The notes beneath the pieces were generated by a model that saw nothing but the letters and a program-made list of their open reading frames with translations, had not been told where the DNA came from and ran no database searches. The position numbers were made by a program, and so were the translations under genes. Positions 25,285 to 32,992 of a DNA stretch of 64,000 nucleotides are shown here, in pieces. This stretch comes from Streptomyces sp. Ag109_O5-10. GTDB lineage: Bacteria; Actinomycetota; Actinomycetes; Streptomycetales; Streptomycetaceae. Position 1 is the first letter of the stretch, and each line of letters starts with the position of its first letter. The stretch lies in the NCBI RefSeq assembly GCF_900105755.1, contig NZ_FNTQ01000001.1, forward strand, positions 6,882,001-6,946,000. Direction: 5' to 3'.

Positions 25285-25881
25285 TCAGACCACGGCGCCC
25301 CGGCCCGGGTCCCCCTCGTCCTCGTCGTCCGTCTTCATACGGGTCACCAGCGTGACGAACCCGCCGAGGAAGCCGCCGATGCCCAGCGTCGCCAGCCACC
25401 AGGTCATGTCCCAGCCCAGCAGCACCGCGAGCAGCAGCAGGATCGGCCCGCCCACCACGCCCAGCCACGCGAACTTGGCCGTGGCGTCGGCCTCCGGCAG
25501 CGGCGGCGGCTCGGGCGGCACGAAGTGCCCCTCGTCGCCCTCGTCGAAGTCGTCCTCGGAGGGTTCCGGCGCCGTGTAGTCACGCGGGCCGCCCACCCCG
25601 GGCGCGAAGGAGACCGAGCTGCCCAGCGGCTGCGCCGGCCGCTGCTCCCCGGCCGCCCCGGCCCCCGTCCCGGCGGGCTCGGCCTCCGCCTCGGTCTCGT
25701 CCTCGTCGTCCATCGCGGGCAGCGCGAGGTCCTTCACCGGCTTGAAGGGCGCCGTGCCCGGCGGGTCCGGCGGCTCGTCGCCGTACCCCGCAACGATCGC
25801 GGCCCAGGCGGCCTCCTCGTCGAAGGGCACCCCCGTCTCGTCCGGCTCGCGGTCCTCGCGGCCGGAGTCGTGCTCAGCCAA
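25285..25881 (-). CDS. Acidic membrane protein, coupled to the alpha/beta hydrolase
   Basis: A 198-residue protein with a long, acidic and Pro-rich disordered N-terminus (about 1-140, including DEDETEAEAEPAGTG) followed by two hydrophobic helices (about 144-163 and 166-185) and a short charged tail. The family is recurrent in Streptomyces and I know no function. I chose the TTG at 25881: it overlaps the hydrolase stop (TTGGCTGA), so translation would be coupled, and AAGGGAC lies upstream. A GTG at 25908 is an alternative. Confidence 0.7.
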   Translation of the reverse strand: MAEHDSGREDREPDETGVPFDEEAAWAAIVAGYGDEPPDPPGTAPFKPVKDLALPAMDDEDETEAEAEPAGTGAGAAGEQRPAQPLGSSVSFAPGVGGPRDYTAPEPSEDDFDEGDEGHFVPPEPPPLPEADATAKFAWLGVVGGPILLLLAVLLGWDMTWWLATLGIGGFLGGFVTLVTRMKTDDEDEGDPGRGAVV

Positions 25882-26653
25882 CTGCGGCCGTCCCTTCCTT
25901 GCCGACACTGGGTGCGAGCCGGCCGATGAAGGCGAGGCTCTCCTCGAAGATCCGGTCCGCGTCATGGTCCAACGTCGCGACGTGGTAACTCTGTTCCAGC
26001 ACGACCTCCGTTACGTCCGTGGAGGACACCCGGCTCAGGATGCGGGCGGAATCCACCGCCGGAACCACATGGTCCTCGGCGCTGCGCAGGAGCAGCAGCG
26101 GCTGGGTCACCTGCGGCAGCTCCTTGTCCACCTGGCGGAAGAAGTTCCGCAGCGAGTGCGCGCTGTGCAGCGGCACCCGGTCGTACCCCACCTCGGCGGC
26201 GCCCGGCTTGGCGATGTCGCTGGCGATGCCCCTCGTCGTGCGCACGAGATGCCGGGCCACCGGAAGGGCGTACGCCGACAGGCCGTGCACCTTGTTCGCC
26301 GGGTTGACGATCACCACGCCGTTCACACCCGTACCGTTCCGCGCGGCCAGCCGCAGGGCCAGCGCGCCGCCCATGGACAGGCCCGCCAGGAACACCTGGG
26401 AGCAGCGCTCGCGCAGCAGCCGCAGCTCGCGGTCCACCTCCGCGTACCAGTCCTGCCAGCCGGTGACCGCCATGTCCTCCCAGCGGGTGCCGTGCCCGGG
26501 CAGCAGGGGCAGGGAGACGGTCAGGCCGTGTGCCGCATGGTGTTCCGCCCAGTGGCGCAGCGACTGCGGCGAGCCGGTGAAACCGTGGCAGAGGAGGACG
26601 CCGGCCTCCCCGCCGTCGTGGCGGTACGGCTCGGCTCCGGGGAGAACCGGCAC
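25874..26653 (-). CDS. Alpha/beta hydrolase (carboxylesterase/lipase-like)
   Basis: A 259-residue soluble esterase or lipase. The nucleophile elbow GLSMGG gives Ser93, with Asp194 (SAEDHVVP) and His224 (SYHVATLDHD) completing the triad; LCHGFTGSP provides the oxyanion loop. It resembles thermostable monoacylglycerol-lipase-type carboxylesterases. I chose the GTG at 26653 because GGAG lies 7 nt before it, although two in-frame ATGs exist upstream (26671 and 26779). The neighbouring PlsC gene is divergent, so a role in acylglycerol metabolism is plausible but inferred. Confidence 0.85.
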   Translation of the reverse strand: MPVLPGAEPYRHDGGEAGVLLCHGFTGSPQSLRHWAEHHAAHGLTVSLPLLPGHGTRWEDMAVTGWQDWYAEVDRELRLLRERCSQVFLAGLSMGGALALRLAARNGTGVNGVVIVNPANKVHGLSAYALPVARHLVRTTRGIASDIAKPGAAEVGYDRVPLHSAHSLRNFFRQVDKELPQVTQPLLLLRSAEDHVVPAVDSARILSRVSSTDVTEVVLEQSYHVATLDHDADRIFEESLAFIGRLAPSVGKEGTAAVG

Positions 26654-26829
26654 CTTCGGTCTCCAATTCATTTCGAGTTCGTTCGAGAGGGGCGGAACTG
26701 CGGGAGCCGTGGACGACGACTCCAGTTGTGCTTCACCGTACGCGACGGCACTGACACCGACCAGGGTCGTCGGGCCCATTCCCGGCGCTCCGGGTTAAGG
26801 TCTGATCGACGGAAACAGGAGGCACTCGG

Positions 26830-27564
26830 TTGTTGTACGGCGCGATGAAGGTCGCTATCGGGGGACCGCTGAAGGTCACCTTCAGGCCCTGGGTGGAGGG
26901 TCTGGAGAACGTCCCGGCCGAGGGCCCGGCGATCCTGGCCAGTAACCACCTGTCCTTCTCGGACTCGTTCTTCCTGCCCGCGGTGCTGGACCGCAAGGTC
27001 ACCTTCATCGCGAAGGCCGAGTACTTCACCACGCCCGGGCTGAAGGGCCGGCTCACGGCCGCCTTCTTCAAGGGCGTCGGCCAGCTCCCCGTCGACCGCT
27101 CCGGCGCGCGCGGCGCCGGCGAGGCCGCGGTGCAGAGCGGCATAGACGTGCTGGAGCGCGGCGAGCTGTTCGGCATCTACCCGGAGGGCACCCGCTCGCC
27201 GGACGGCCGCCTCTACCGGGGCAAGCCCGGCGGCCTCGCGCGCGTGGCGCTCGCCACCGGCGCCCCGGTCCTCCCGGTCGCCATGATCGACACCGAGAAG
27301 ATCCAGCCGCCGGGGCAGGTGATGCCCAAGCTGATGCGGCCGGGCATCCGGATCGGCAAGCCGCTGGACTTCAGCCGCTACCAGGGCATGGAACACGACC
27401 GGTTCGTGCTGCGCGCGGTGACCGACGAGGTCATGTACGAGATCATGAAACTCTCCGGCCAGGAGTACGTGGACATCTACGCGACGGCCGCCAAGCGGCA
27501 GATCGCGGAGGCCGCCAAGGCCGAGAAGGACGCGGCGAAGGCCGAGAAGAAGGCCGAGTCCTAG
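26830..27564 (+). CDS. 1-acyl-sn-glycerol-3-phosphate acyltransferase (PlsC-like)
   Basis: A 244-residue membrane-associated acyltransferase that makes phosphatidic acid in phospholipid synthesis. The catalytic NHLSFSD motif (H40, D45) and the glycerol-phosphate-binding YPEGTRS (117-123) are intact. The last 25 residues are a Lys/Ala/Glu-rich helix, probably a surface tail. The start is TTG, supported by CAGGAGGCAC 7-8 nt upstream; a second TTG follows directly. In order and type it corresponds to Rv2182c. Confidence 0.9.
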   Translation: MLYGAMKVAIGGPLKVTFRPWVEGLENVPAEGPAILASNHLSFSDSFFLPAVLDRKVTFIAKAEYFTTPGLKGRLTAAFFKGVGQLPVDRSGARGAGEAAVQSGIDVLERGELFGIYPEGTRSPDGRLYRGKPGGLARVALATGAPVLPVAMIDTEKIQPPGQVMPKLMRPGIRIGKPLDFSRYQGMEHDRFVLRAVTDEVMYEIMKLSGQEYVDIYATAAKRQIAEAAKAEKDAAKAEKKAES

Positions 27565-27628
27565 ACCGGAGGCAGGGGGCCGGCGGCCGGGGGGACCGGC
27601 GGCCGGGAGGGCAGGGGGACTGGGGGAC

Positions 27629-28843
27629 ATGAGCAAGCGGGAACGCGTCATACGGATGTCGGTCGAGCAGCCGCTGTGGCGCGCCCTCACCGGCTACCGC
27701 GTACTGACCCTGCTGTACGCCGTCGGCCTGTTCGCCTCCGCCTACGACGACTACGACCGCGCGGGCGTGGCCCTCGCCTACTACGCCGTCCTGACCGTCT
27801 GGACCCTGGCGACCCTGCCCCGCGTGCAGAACGCGGCGGCCTGCACCAAGCGCTTCCTCGCCGTCGACCTCGCCATCGCGCTCACCGGCATCGTGCTGAC
27901 CCCCTGGGTGGTCACCCAGGGCCACATCGACCGCGGCGGGCCGACCCTGCCGTCGATCTGGACCGCCGGTTCGGTCCTCGCCTACGCCCTCAAGGGCGGC
28001 TGGCGCTGGGCCGCGTTCGCCTCCACGCCGGTCGCCGCCGCCAACCTGATCGAGCGTGGCCACCCGGCCCGCGACACCGTCCACAACGTGATCCTGGTCT
28101 GGGTCGCCTCCATCGCCATCGGCTACGTCGTCGAGGTCGCCCGCGCCTCCGAGCGCACCCTCGCCCGCGCCCTGGAGATCGAGGCGACGACCCGGGAACG
28201 GGAGCGGCTCGCCCGGGACATCCACGACGGCGTGCTCCAGGTGCTCGCCATGGTGCAGCGCCGCGGCGCGGTCCTCGGCGGCGAGGCGGCCGAACTCGGG
28301 CGGCTCGCCGGGGAGCAGGAGGTGGCCCTGCGGACGCTGGTCTCCGGCGGCCTGGTGCCCCCCTCGCGGCTCTCCGAGGACGAGGCCGAGGGCGCCGTCG
28401 TACGCCTGGTCGAGGAACCGGACGGCGGCGGCCCCGTCGACCTGCGCACGCTGCTCGCGCGGTACGCCGGATCCCGGGTCAGCCTGGCCGAGCCCGGCGC
28501 GCCGGTGGAGCTGCCGCCGGGCGCCGCACGCGAGTTGGCCGCCGCGGTCGGTGCCGCCCTGGACAATGTGCGCAGGCATGCGGGCGAGGCGGCGCGGGCC
28601 TGGATCCTGGTCGAGGACGAGCCCGGCGAGGTCGTGGTGACCGTACGGGACGACGGTCCCGGCATCCCGGAAGGGCGGCTGGCCCAGGCCGAGGGGGAGG
28701 GGCGGCTCGGGGTGGCCCAGTCGATCCGCGGGCGGCTGCGCGACCTGGGCGGCAGCGCCGAGCTGTGCTCGACCCCCGGGCAGGGCACGGAAGTAGAGCT
28801 GAAGGTACCGAAGGTCTCCCCGGGGAAGGCGGAGCGGCGATGA
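27629..28843 (+). CDS. Membrane sensor histidine kinase (HPK7 type)
   Basis: A 404-residue kinase with about five N-terminal hydrophobic helices (about 18-175), a short linker, a HisKA_3 box with phosphorylation site H199 (DIHDGVLQVLA), and an HATPase domain (N box AALDNVRRHA, G1 box VRDDGPGIP). It signals by phosphorylating the response regulator encoded next, whose ATG overlaps its stop by 4 nt. No sensory domain is recognisable in the membrane part. The neighbouring PlsC and phosphofructokinase genes do not indicate the stimulus. Confidence 0.92.
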   Translation: MSKRERVIRMSVEQPLWRALTGYRVLTLLYAVGLFASAYDDYDRAGVALAYYAVLTVWTLATLPRVQNAAACTKRFLAVDLAIALTGIVLTPWVVTQGHIDRGGPTLPSIWTAGSVLAYALKGGWRWAAFASTPVAAANLIERGHPARDTVHNVILVWVASIAIGYVVEVARASERTLARALEIEATTRERERLARDIHDGVLQVLAMVQRRGAVLGGEAAELGRLAGEQEVALRTLVSGGLVPPSRLSEDEAEGAVVRLVEEPDGGGPVDLRTLLARYAGSRVSLAEPGAPVELPPGAARELAAAVGAALDNVRRHAGEAARAWILVEDEPGEVVVTVRDDGPGIPEGRLAQAEGEGRLGVAQSIRGRLRDLGGSAELCSTPGQGTEVELKVPKVSPGKAERR

Positions 28844-29502
28844 GCATCAAGGTCATGGTGGTCGACGACCACCCCATGTGGCGGGACGCGGTCGCCCGGG
28901 ACCTGACCGAGTCCGGTTTCGAGGTGGTCGCCACCGCCGGGGACGGCGAACAGGCGGTGCGCCGCGCCAAGGCCGCCGCGCCCGACGTCCTCGTCCTGGA
29001 CCTCAACCTGCCGGCCAAGCCGGGCGTCCAGGTCTGCAAGGAACTCGTCGGCCACAACCCGGCGTTGCGGGTCCTGGTGCTCTCCGCGAGTGGCGAGCAC
29101 GCCGACGTCCTGGAGGCGGTGAAGTCCGGCGCGACGGGCTACCTGCTCAAGTCGGCCTCGACGGAGGAACTCCTCGACGCGGTCCGCCGTACCGCGGTCG
29201 GCGACCCGGTGTTCACACCCGGCCTCGCCGGACTGGTCCTCGGCGAGTACCGCCGGCTGGCCTCCGAGCCCGCCCCGGAAGCGGACCCCGACCGGCCCGA
29301 CGCGCCCCGGCTCACCGACCGGGAGACCGAGGTGCTGCGGCTGGTCGCCAAGGGCCTGAGCTACAAGCAGATCGCCGAGCGCCTGGTCATCTCCCACCGC
29401 ACCGTCCAGAACCACGTCCAGAACACCCTGGGCAAGCTGCAGCTGCACAACAGGGTGGAGCTGGTGCGGTACGCGATAGAGGCGGGGCTCGACGACGACT
29501 GA
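28840..29502 (+). CDS. NarL/LuxR-family response regulator
   Basis: A 220-residue regulator with a receiver domain (phosphoacceptor D54, conserved K104, MVVDDHP start) and a C-terminal LuxR-type HTH (LTDRETEVLRLVAKGLSYKQI). It is translationally coupled to the upstream kinase. The HTH recognition helix is typical, so it should bind DNA on phosphorylation. Its regulon is unknown. No autoregulatory site is evident before the kinase gene. Confidence 0.94.
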   Translation: MSIKVMVVDDHPMWRDAVARDLTESGFEVVATAGDGEQAVRRAKAAAPDVLVLDLNLPAKPGVQVCKELVGHNPALRVLVLSASGEHADVLEAVKSGATGYLLKSASTEELLDAVRRTAVGDPVFTPGLAGLVLGEYRRLASEPAPEADPDRPDAPRLTDRETEVLRLVAKGLSYKQIAERLVISHRTVQNHVQNTLGKLQLHNRVELVRYAIEAGLDDD

Positions 29503-29648
29503 GACGACTGATCTGATCTGATCTTCGGGCGGCGCGTAAACCAACCGCCCGACAATTCACCGGAATTGCCCTTCCGCGCCCATCCCTGTGTGAGCTGGAT
29601 CACCATTAGCGTGAGTCCCACAGGCAACCGCGGCGAAGGGACATTTCC

Positions 29649-30677
29649 ATGCGGGTCGGAGTACTGACCGGAGGCGGCGACTGCCCCGGGCTCAACGCGG
29701 TCATCCGGGGCATCGTCCGCAAGGGCGTGCAGGAGTACGGCTACGACTTCGTCGGCTTCCGGGACGGCTGGCGCGGGCCCCTCGAAGGCGACACCGTCCG
29801 CCTCGACATCCCCGCCGTACGCGGCATCCTGCCCCGCGGCGGCACCATCCTCGGCTCCTCGCGGACCAATCCGCTCAAGCAGGAGAACGGCATCCGCCGG
29901 ATCAAGGACAACCTCGCCAAGCTGGAGGTCGACGCGCTGATCGCGATCGGCGGCGAGGACACCCTCGGCGTCGCCGCCCGTCTCACCGACGAGTACGGCG
30001 TGCCCGTCGTCGGCGTGCCGAAGACCATCGACAACGACCTGTCCGCCACCGACTACACCTTCGGCTTCGACACCGCGGTCGGCATCGCCACCGAGGCCAT
30101 CGACCGGCTGCACACCACCGCCGAGTCCCACATGCGGGTCCTGGTCTGCGAGGTGATGGGCCGGCACGCCGGCTGGATCGCCATCCACTCCGGTCTCGCC
30201 GGCGGCGCCAACGTCATCCTCATTCCGGAACAGCGCTTCGACGTGGACCAGGTGTGCGCCTGGGTCACGTCCCGCTTCAAGGCCTCGTACGCCCCGATCG
30301 TGGTCGTCGCCGAGGGCGCCATGCCCAAGGACGGCGAGATGGTCCTCAAGGACGGCACGCTGGACTCCTTCGGGCACGTCCGGCTCTCCGGGGTCGGCGA
30401 GTGGCTGGCCAAGGAGATCGAGAAGCGCACCGGCAAGGAGGCCCGGACCACCGTCCTCGGGCACATCCAGCGCGGCGGCACGCCCAGCGCCTTCGACCGC
30501 TGGCTGGCCACCCGCTTCGGCCTGCACGCCGTCGAGGCCGTCCGCGACGGCGACTTCGGCAAGATGGTCGCGCTGCGCGGCACCGACGTCGTCCGGGTCC
30601 CGATCGCCGAGGCCACGGCCAAGCTGAAGACCGTCGACCTGAAGCTGTACGAGGAGGTCGGGGTGTTCTTCGGCTGA
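29649..30677 (+). CDS. pfkA: 6-phosphofructokinase
   Basis: A 342-residue phosphofructokinase of the actinobacterial (group III) type. It phosphorylates fructose 6-phosphate in glycolysis. LTGGGDCPGLN starts the fold, and the catalytic TIDND motif is at 126-130. At the two positions that in E. coli PfkA are Gly104 and Gly124, this protein has D104 (GGEDT) and K125 (PKTIDND); Asp/Lys at these sites is associated with PPi use in many family members. ATP or PPi specificity should therefore not be assumed. AAGGGAC precedes the ATG. A strong palindrome follows the stop. Confidence 0.93.
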   Translation: MRVGVLTGGGDCPGLNAVIRGIVRKGVQEYGYDFVGFRDGWRGPLEGDTVRLDIPAVRGILPRGGTILGSSRTNPLKQENGIRRIKDNLAKLEVDALIAIGGEDTLGVAARLTDEYGVPVVGVPKTIDNDLSATDYTFGFDTAVGIATEAIDRLHTTAESHMRVLVCEVMGRHAGWIAIHSGLAGGANVILIPEQRFDVDQVCAWVTSRFKASYAPIVVVAEGAMPKDGEMVLKDGTLDSFGHVRLSGVGEWLAKEIEKRTGKEARTTVLGHIQRGGTPSAFDRWLATRFGLHAVEAVRDGDFGKMVALRGTDVVRVPIAEATAKLKTVDLKLYEEVGVFFG

Positions 30678-30704
30678 CGGCCGCAGACCTCCTCTGCCCG
30701 GCCC

Positions 30705-30735
30705 GCGCGCCGTCACGGTCACCGTGACGGCGCGC
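30705..30735. terminator. 31-bp perfect palindrome between convergent pfkA and trpE
   Basis: A 15-bp arm GCGCGCCGTCACGGT, one central C, then its exact complement. It lies 28 nt behind the pfkA stop and 131 nt beyond the trpE stop, and forms a hairpin in either transcript. It is probably a bidirectional terminator. Confidence 0.75.
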
Positions 30736-30866
30736 AGACGCGTCCGGCACCAGGCCGAGCTTCGACGCAACCGCTGCGGCGGGACACCCAGAGGGCGCGG
30801 GGCCGTATTCGAGGTGCGGCTCCGACGCGTGGGCGCGACGAGCCCCCACGCACCCGCGCCCGGGGC

Positions 30867-32732
30867 TCAAGCCCGAACGGTTCCGGTACCGCGCAACTGC
30901 GCCACCAGCTCCCGCACGATCGCCGCCCCGTTCAGCGTGAGCACCGACTCGGGATGGAACTGCACCCCGGCGAAGCCAGGTCCCCGCACCGCGTGCACCT
31001 CGCCGTTGTCCGCACGGCTCACCTCGATGCCGTGCGCGGCCAGTTCCCGCGCCGCCTCGTCGTCGCAGCGGGCCACGAAGCTGTTGTAGAAGCCGACCGT
31101 CTCCGGCCGCCCGAACAGGTCCACCGTGGTCTGCGCCCCCTGGTGGGGGACCTCCTTGCGGACGATCTCCAGCCCCAGCTCCGCCGCGATCAGCTCGTGC
31201 CCGAGGCAGACGCCCAGCACCCCGTGCCGGTGCTCCCGGATCACGGCCGCCGCCAGCTCCCGCAGGAACCGCATCTTCGGATCGTCCAGGTCGGACGGGT
31301 CACCGGGCCCCGGGCCCAGCACCAGCGGGCCCTGGTGCGCGAGCGCCGCCGCCCGCAGGCCCGGCTCGTCGTAGCGCCGCACGGTGACGTCGAGCCCGCC
31401 CGCCCGCAGCACGTGCGCGAGCATCGCCGTGAACGTGTCCTCGCCGTCCACCACGAGCGCGTGCCCGGCCAGCTCGCCGGTCCGCTCCTGCATCCGCAGC
31501 CAGAACGGCGCCAGGGAGGCCCGCCGCCCGTCCAGCGCGGCCCGCACCCGGGGGTCGTCGGCGAGCCGGGAGCGCGCCGCCTCGGCACGCGGCCGGGACG
31601 GCCGTACCCCGAGCGCCGCCAGCACCCCCGCCGCCTTCGCGTGCGTCTCCGCGACCTCGCTCACCGGGTCCGAGCCGCGGACCAGGGTGGCGCCGACGGG
31701 GACCCGCAGCCGGCCGTCCGCGCCGATGTCCGCGGTGCGGATCAGGATGGGGGAGTCGAGGGTCTGCGCACCGCCGGAGTCACGCCCCAGCAGGGCCAGG
31801 GCCCCCGCGTAGTAGCCGCGGCCGCCCACCTCGTGCCGCTCGATCACCCGGCAGGCGTTCTGCACCGGCGACCCCGTGACGGTCGCCGCGAACATGGTCT
31901 CCCTGAGGACCTCCCGCACGTCCAGCGAGGACCGGCCGCGCAGCTCGTACTCGGTGTGCGCGAGGTGCGCCATCTCCTTCAGCCGCGGTCCGACGACCAC
32001 ACCGCCCATGTCGCCCACCGTGCACATCATCTTGAGCTCCTCGTCGACGACCATCGACAGCTCCTCGATCTCCTTGCCGTCGGCGAGGAAATCGAGCAGG
32101 TGCTCGGGGGTGGGGCCCTCGGCGGGATAGCGGTACGTGCCGCTGATCGGGTTCATGACCACCGTGCCGCCGGACATCCGCACGTGCACCTCGGGGCTCG
32201 CGCCGACCAGTGTCCGGTCCCCGGTGTGCACGACGAACGTCCAGTACGCGCCGCGCTCGCCCTCCAGGAGCCGCCGGAACAGGGCCAGCGCGTCGGCGCG
32301 GCCGAACCCCGGGATCTCACCCTCGTACGTCCGCCGGATCACGAAGTTCGCGCCCTCGCCCCGGCCGATCTCCTCGCGCAGCACCCGGCCGACGATCTCG
32401 GCGTACGCGTCGTCGTCGACGTCGAAGGCGCCGGAGCCGACCCGGACGTCGTGGGAGGGGAGGGTGGCGAGGGCCTCGTCGAGTGGAATGTGACATACCA
32501 CTGTCGGGGTCAGCACCAGCAGCGGCGTCCCGTCGTCCCGCACGTCGAACCCCCTTTCCCGGATCTGCCGGTACGGGATCAGGGCCAGCCCCTCCTCGGG
32601 CAGGTCGGCGAGGCGGTCACGGGCGGTGACCGGGCCCAGCAGGAGTTCCACCGTGCTCTCGTCGTGGCCGGGGGTGCGGCGGCGGAGCAGGGCGAAGGGG
32701 CGGTCGTCGTGGAGCAACTGGGTCAGGTCCAT
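30867..32732 (-). CDS. trpE: Anthranilate synthase, fused components I and II (TrpE-TrpG)
   Basis: A 621-residue fusion that makes anthranilate from chorismate and glutamine. The first 420 residues are the chorismate-utilising domain (HTEYELRG, then PVQNACRVIERHE and GYYAGALALLG). The last 190 residues are the class I glutamine amidotransferase with nucleophile C509 (GVCLGHE) and the His593/Glu595 pair (QFHPES). Fused anthranilate synthases of this type are known from Streptomyces; phenazine-type PhzE has a similar layout, but the trp leader upstream settles the tryptophan role. The ATG at 32732 follows AGAGGAACC. The gene is divergent from aroH and preceded by a leader peptide and attenuator. 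Confidence 0.94.
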   Translation of the reverse strand: MDLTQLLHDDRPFALLRRRTPGHDESTVELLLGPVTARDRLADLPEEGLALIPYRQIRERGFDVRDDGTPLLVLTPTVVCHIPLDEALATLPSHDVRVGSGAFDVDDDAYAEIVGRVLREEIGRGEGANFVIRRTYEGEIPGFGRADALALFRRLLEGERGAYWTFVVHTGDRTLVGASPEVHVRMSGGTVVMNPISGTYRYPAEGPTPEHLLDFLADGKEIEELSMVVDEELKMMCTVGDMGGVVVGPRLKEMAHLAHTEYELRGRSSLDVREVLRETMFAATVTGSPVQNACRVIERHEVGGRGYYAGALALLGRDSGGAQTLDSPILIRTADIGADGRLRVPVGATLVRGSDPVSEVAETHAKAAGVLAALGVRPSRPRAEAARSRLADDPRVRAALDGRRASLAPFWLRMQERTGELAGHALVVDGEDTFTAMLAHVLRAGGLDVTVRRYDEPGLRAAALAHQGPLVLGPGPGDPSDLDDPKMRFLRELAAAVIREHRHGVLGVCLGHELIAAELGLEIVRKEVPHQGAQTTVDLFGRPETVGFYNSFVARCDDEAARELAAHGIEVSRADNGEVHAVRGPGFAGVQFHPESVLTLNGAAIVRELVAQLRGTGTVRA

Positions 32733-32780
32733 GGTTCCTCTGCCTGGGGGCTGGTGAGGGAGGAACGACCCCGGGAACGC

Positions 32781-32808
32781 CGAAGGCCGCCCCTCCGGGC
32801 GGCCTTCG
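32781..32808 (-). terminator. trp attenuator hairpin
   Basis: Perfect 12-bp stem CGAAGGCCGCCC / GGGCGGCCTTCG with a 4-nt loop, 22 nt after the leader-peptide stop and 48 nt before the trpE ATG. It is the expected terminator of a ribosome-mediated attenuator. No U-run follows on the minus strand, as usual in this GC range. Confidence 0.85.
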
Positions 32809-32829
32809 CGAAGTCTTGCGTACGCGCAG

Positions 32830-32886
32830 TCAGTGGGCCGCCGGAGAAGCGGTCCACCACCAGTTCTGGGTCGAATGCGCGAACAT
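32830..32886 (-). CDS. trpL: trp operon leader peptide (18 aa, Trp-Trp-Trp)
   Basis: The peptide MFAHSTQNWWWTASPAAH contains three consecutive tryptophan codons (TGG TGG TGG) and ends 22 nt before the attenuator hairpin. When Trp-tRNA is scarce, a ribosome stalls at the Trp codons and lets RNA fold into the antiterminator so that trpE is transcribed. This is the known Streptomyces trpE leader type. No ribosome-binding site precedes its ATG; the -10 hexamer ends 7 nt upstream, so the message is probably leaderless. Confidence 0.93.
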   Translation of the reverse strand: MFAHSTQNWWWTASPAAH

Positions 32887-32893
32887 GCCGAAA

Positions 32894-32921
32894 ACCTTAC
32901 CCCACCGTGCTCCCTGTCCAC
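32894..32921 (-). promoter_or_regulatory. Probable trpE leader promoter
   Basis: On the minus strand GTGGAC (32916-32921) and TAAGGT (32894-32899) are separated by 16 bp. The predicted start lies at or next to the leader-peptide ATG. The shared 106-bp gap must also hold the divergent aroH promoter, for which GATAAT at 32924-32929 on the plus strand is a weak -10 candidate. Confidence 0.6.
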
Positions 32922-32992
32922 AGGATAATCCCGACGTCTCACCAGTCGAGCCGGAGGAAAATATGGCGACACGACCCCGTAATGTTTACGAG

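Noticed and set aside
30867..32732. trpE(G) as a phenazine-type PhzE
   Set aside because: The tryptophan leader peptide and attenuator directly upstream fit tryptophan synthesis, and no phenazine genes are present.
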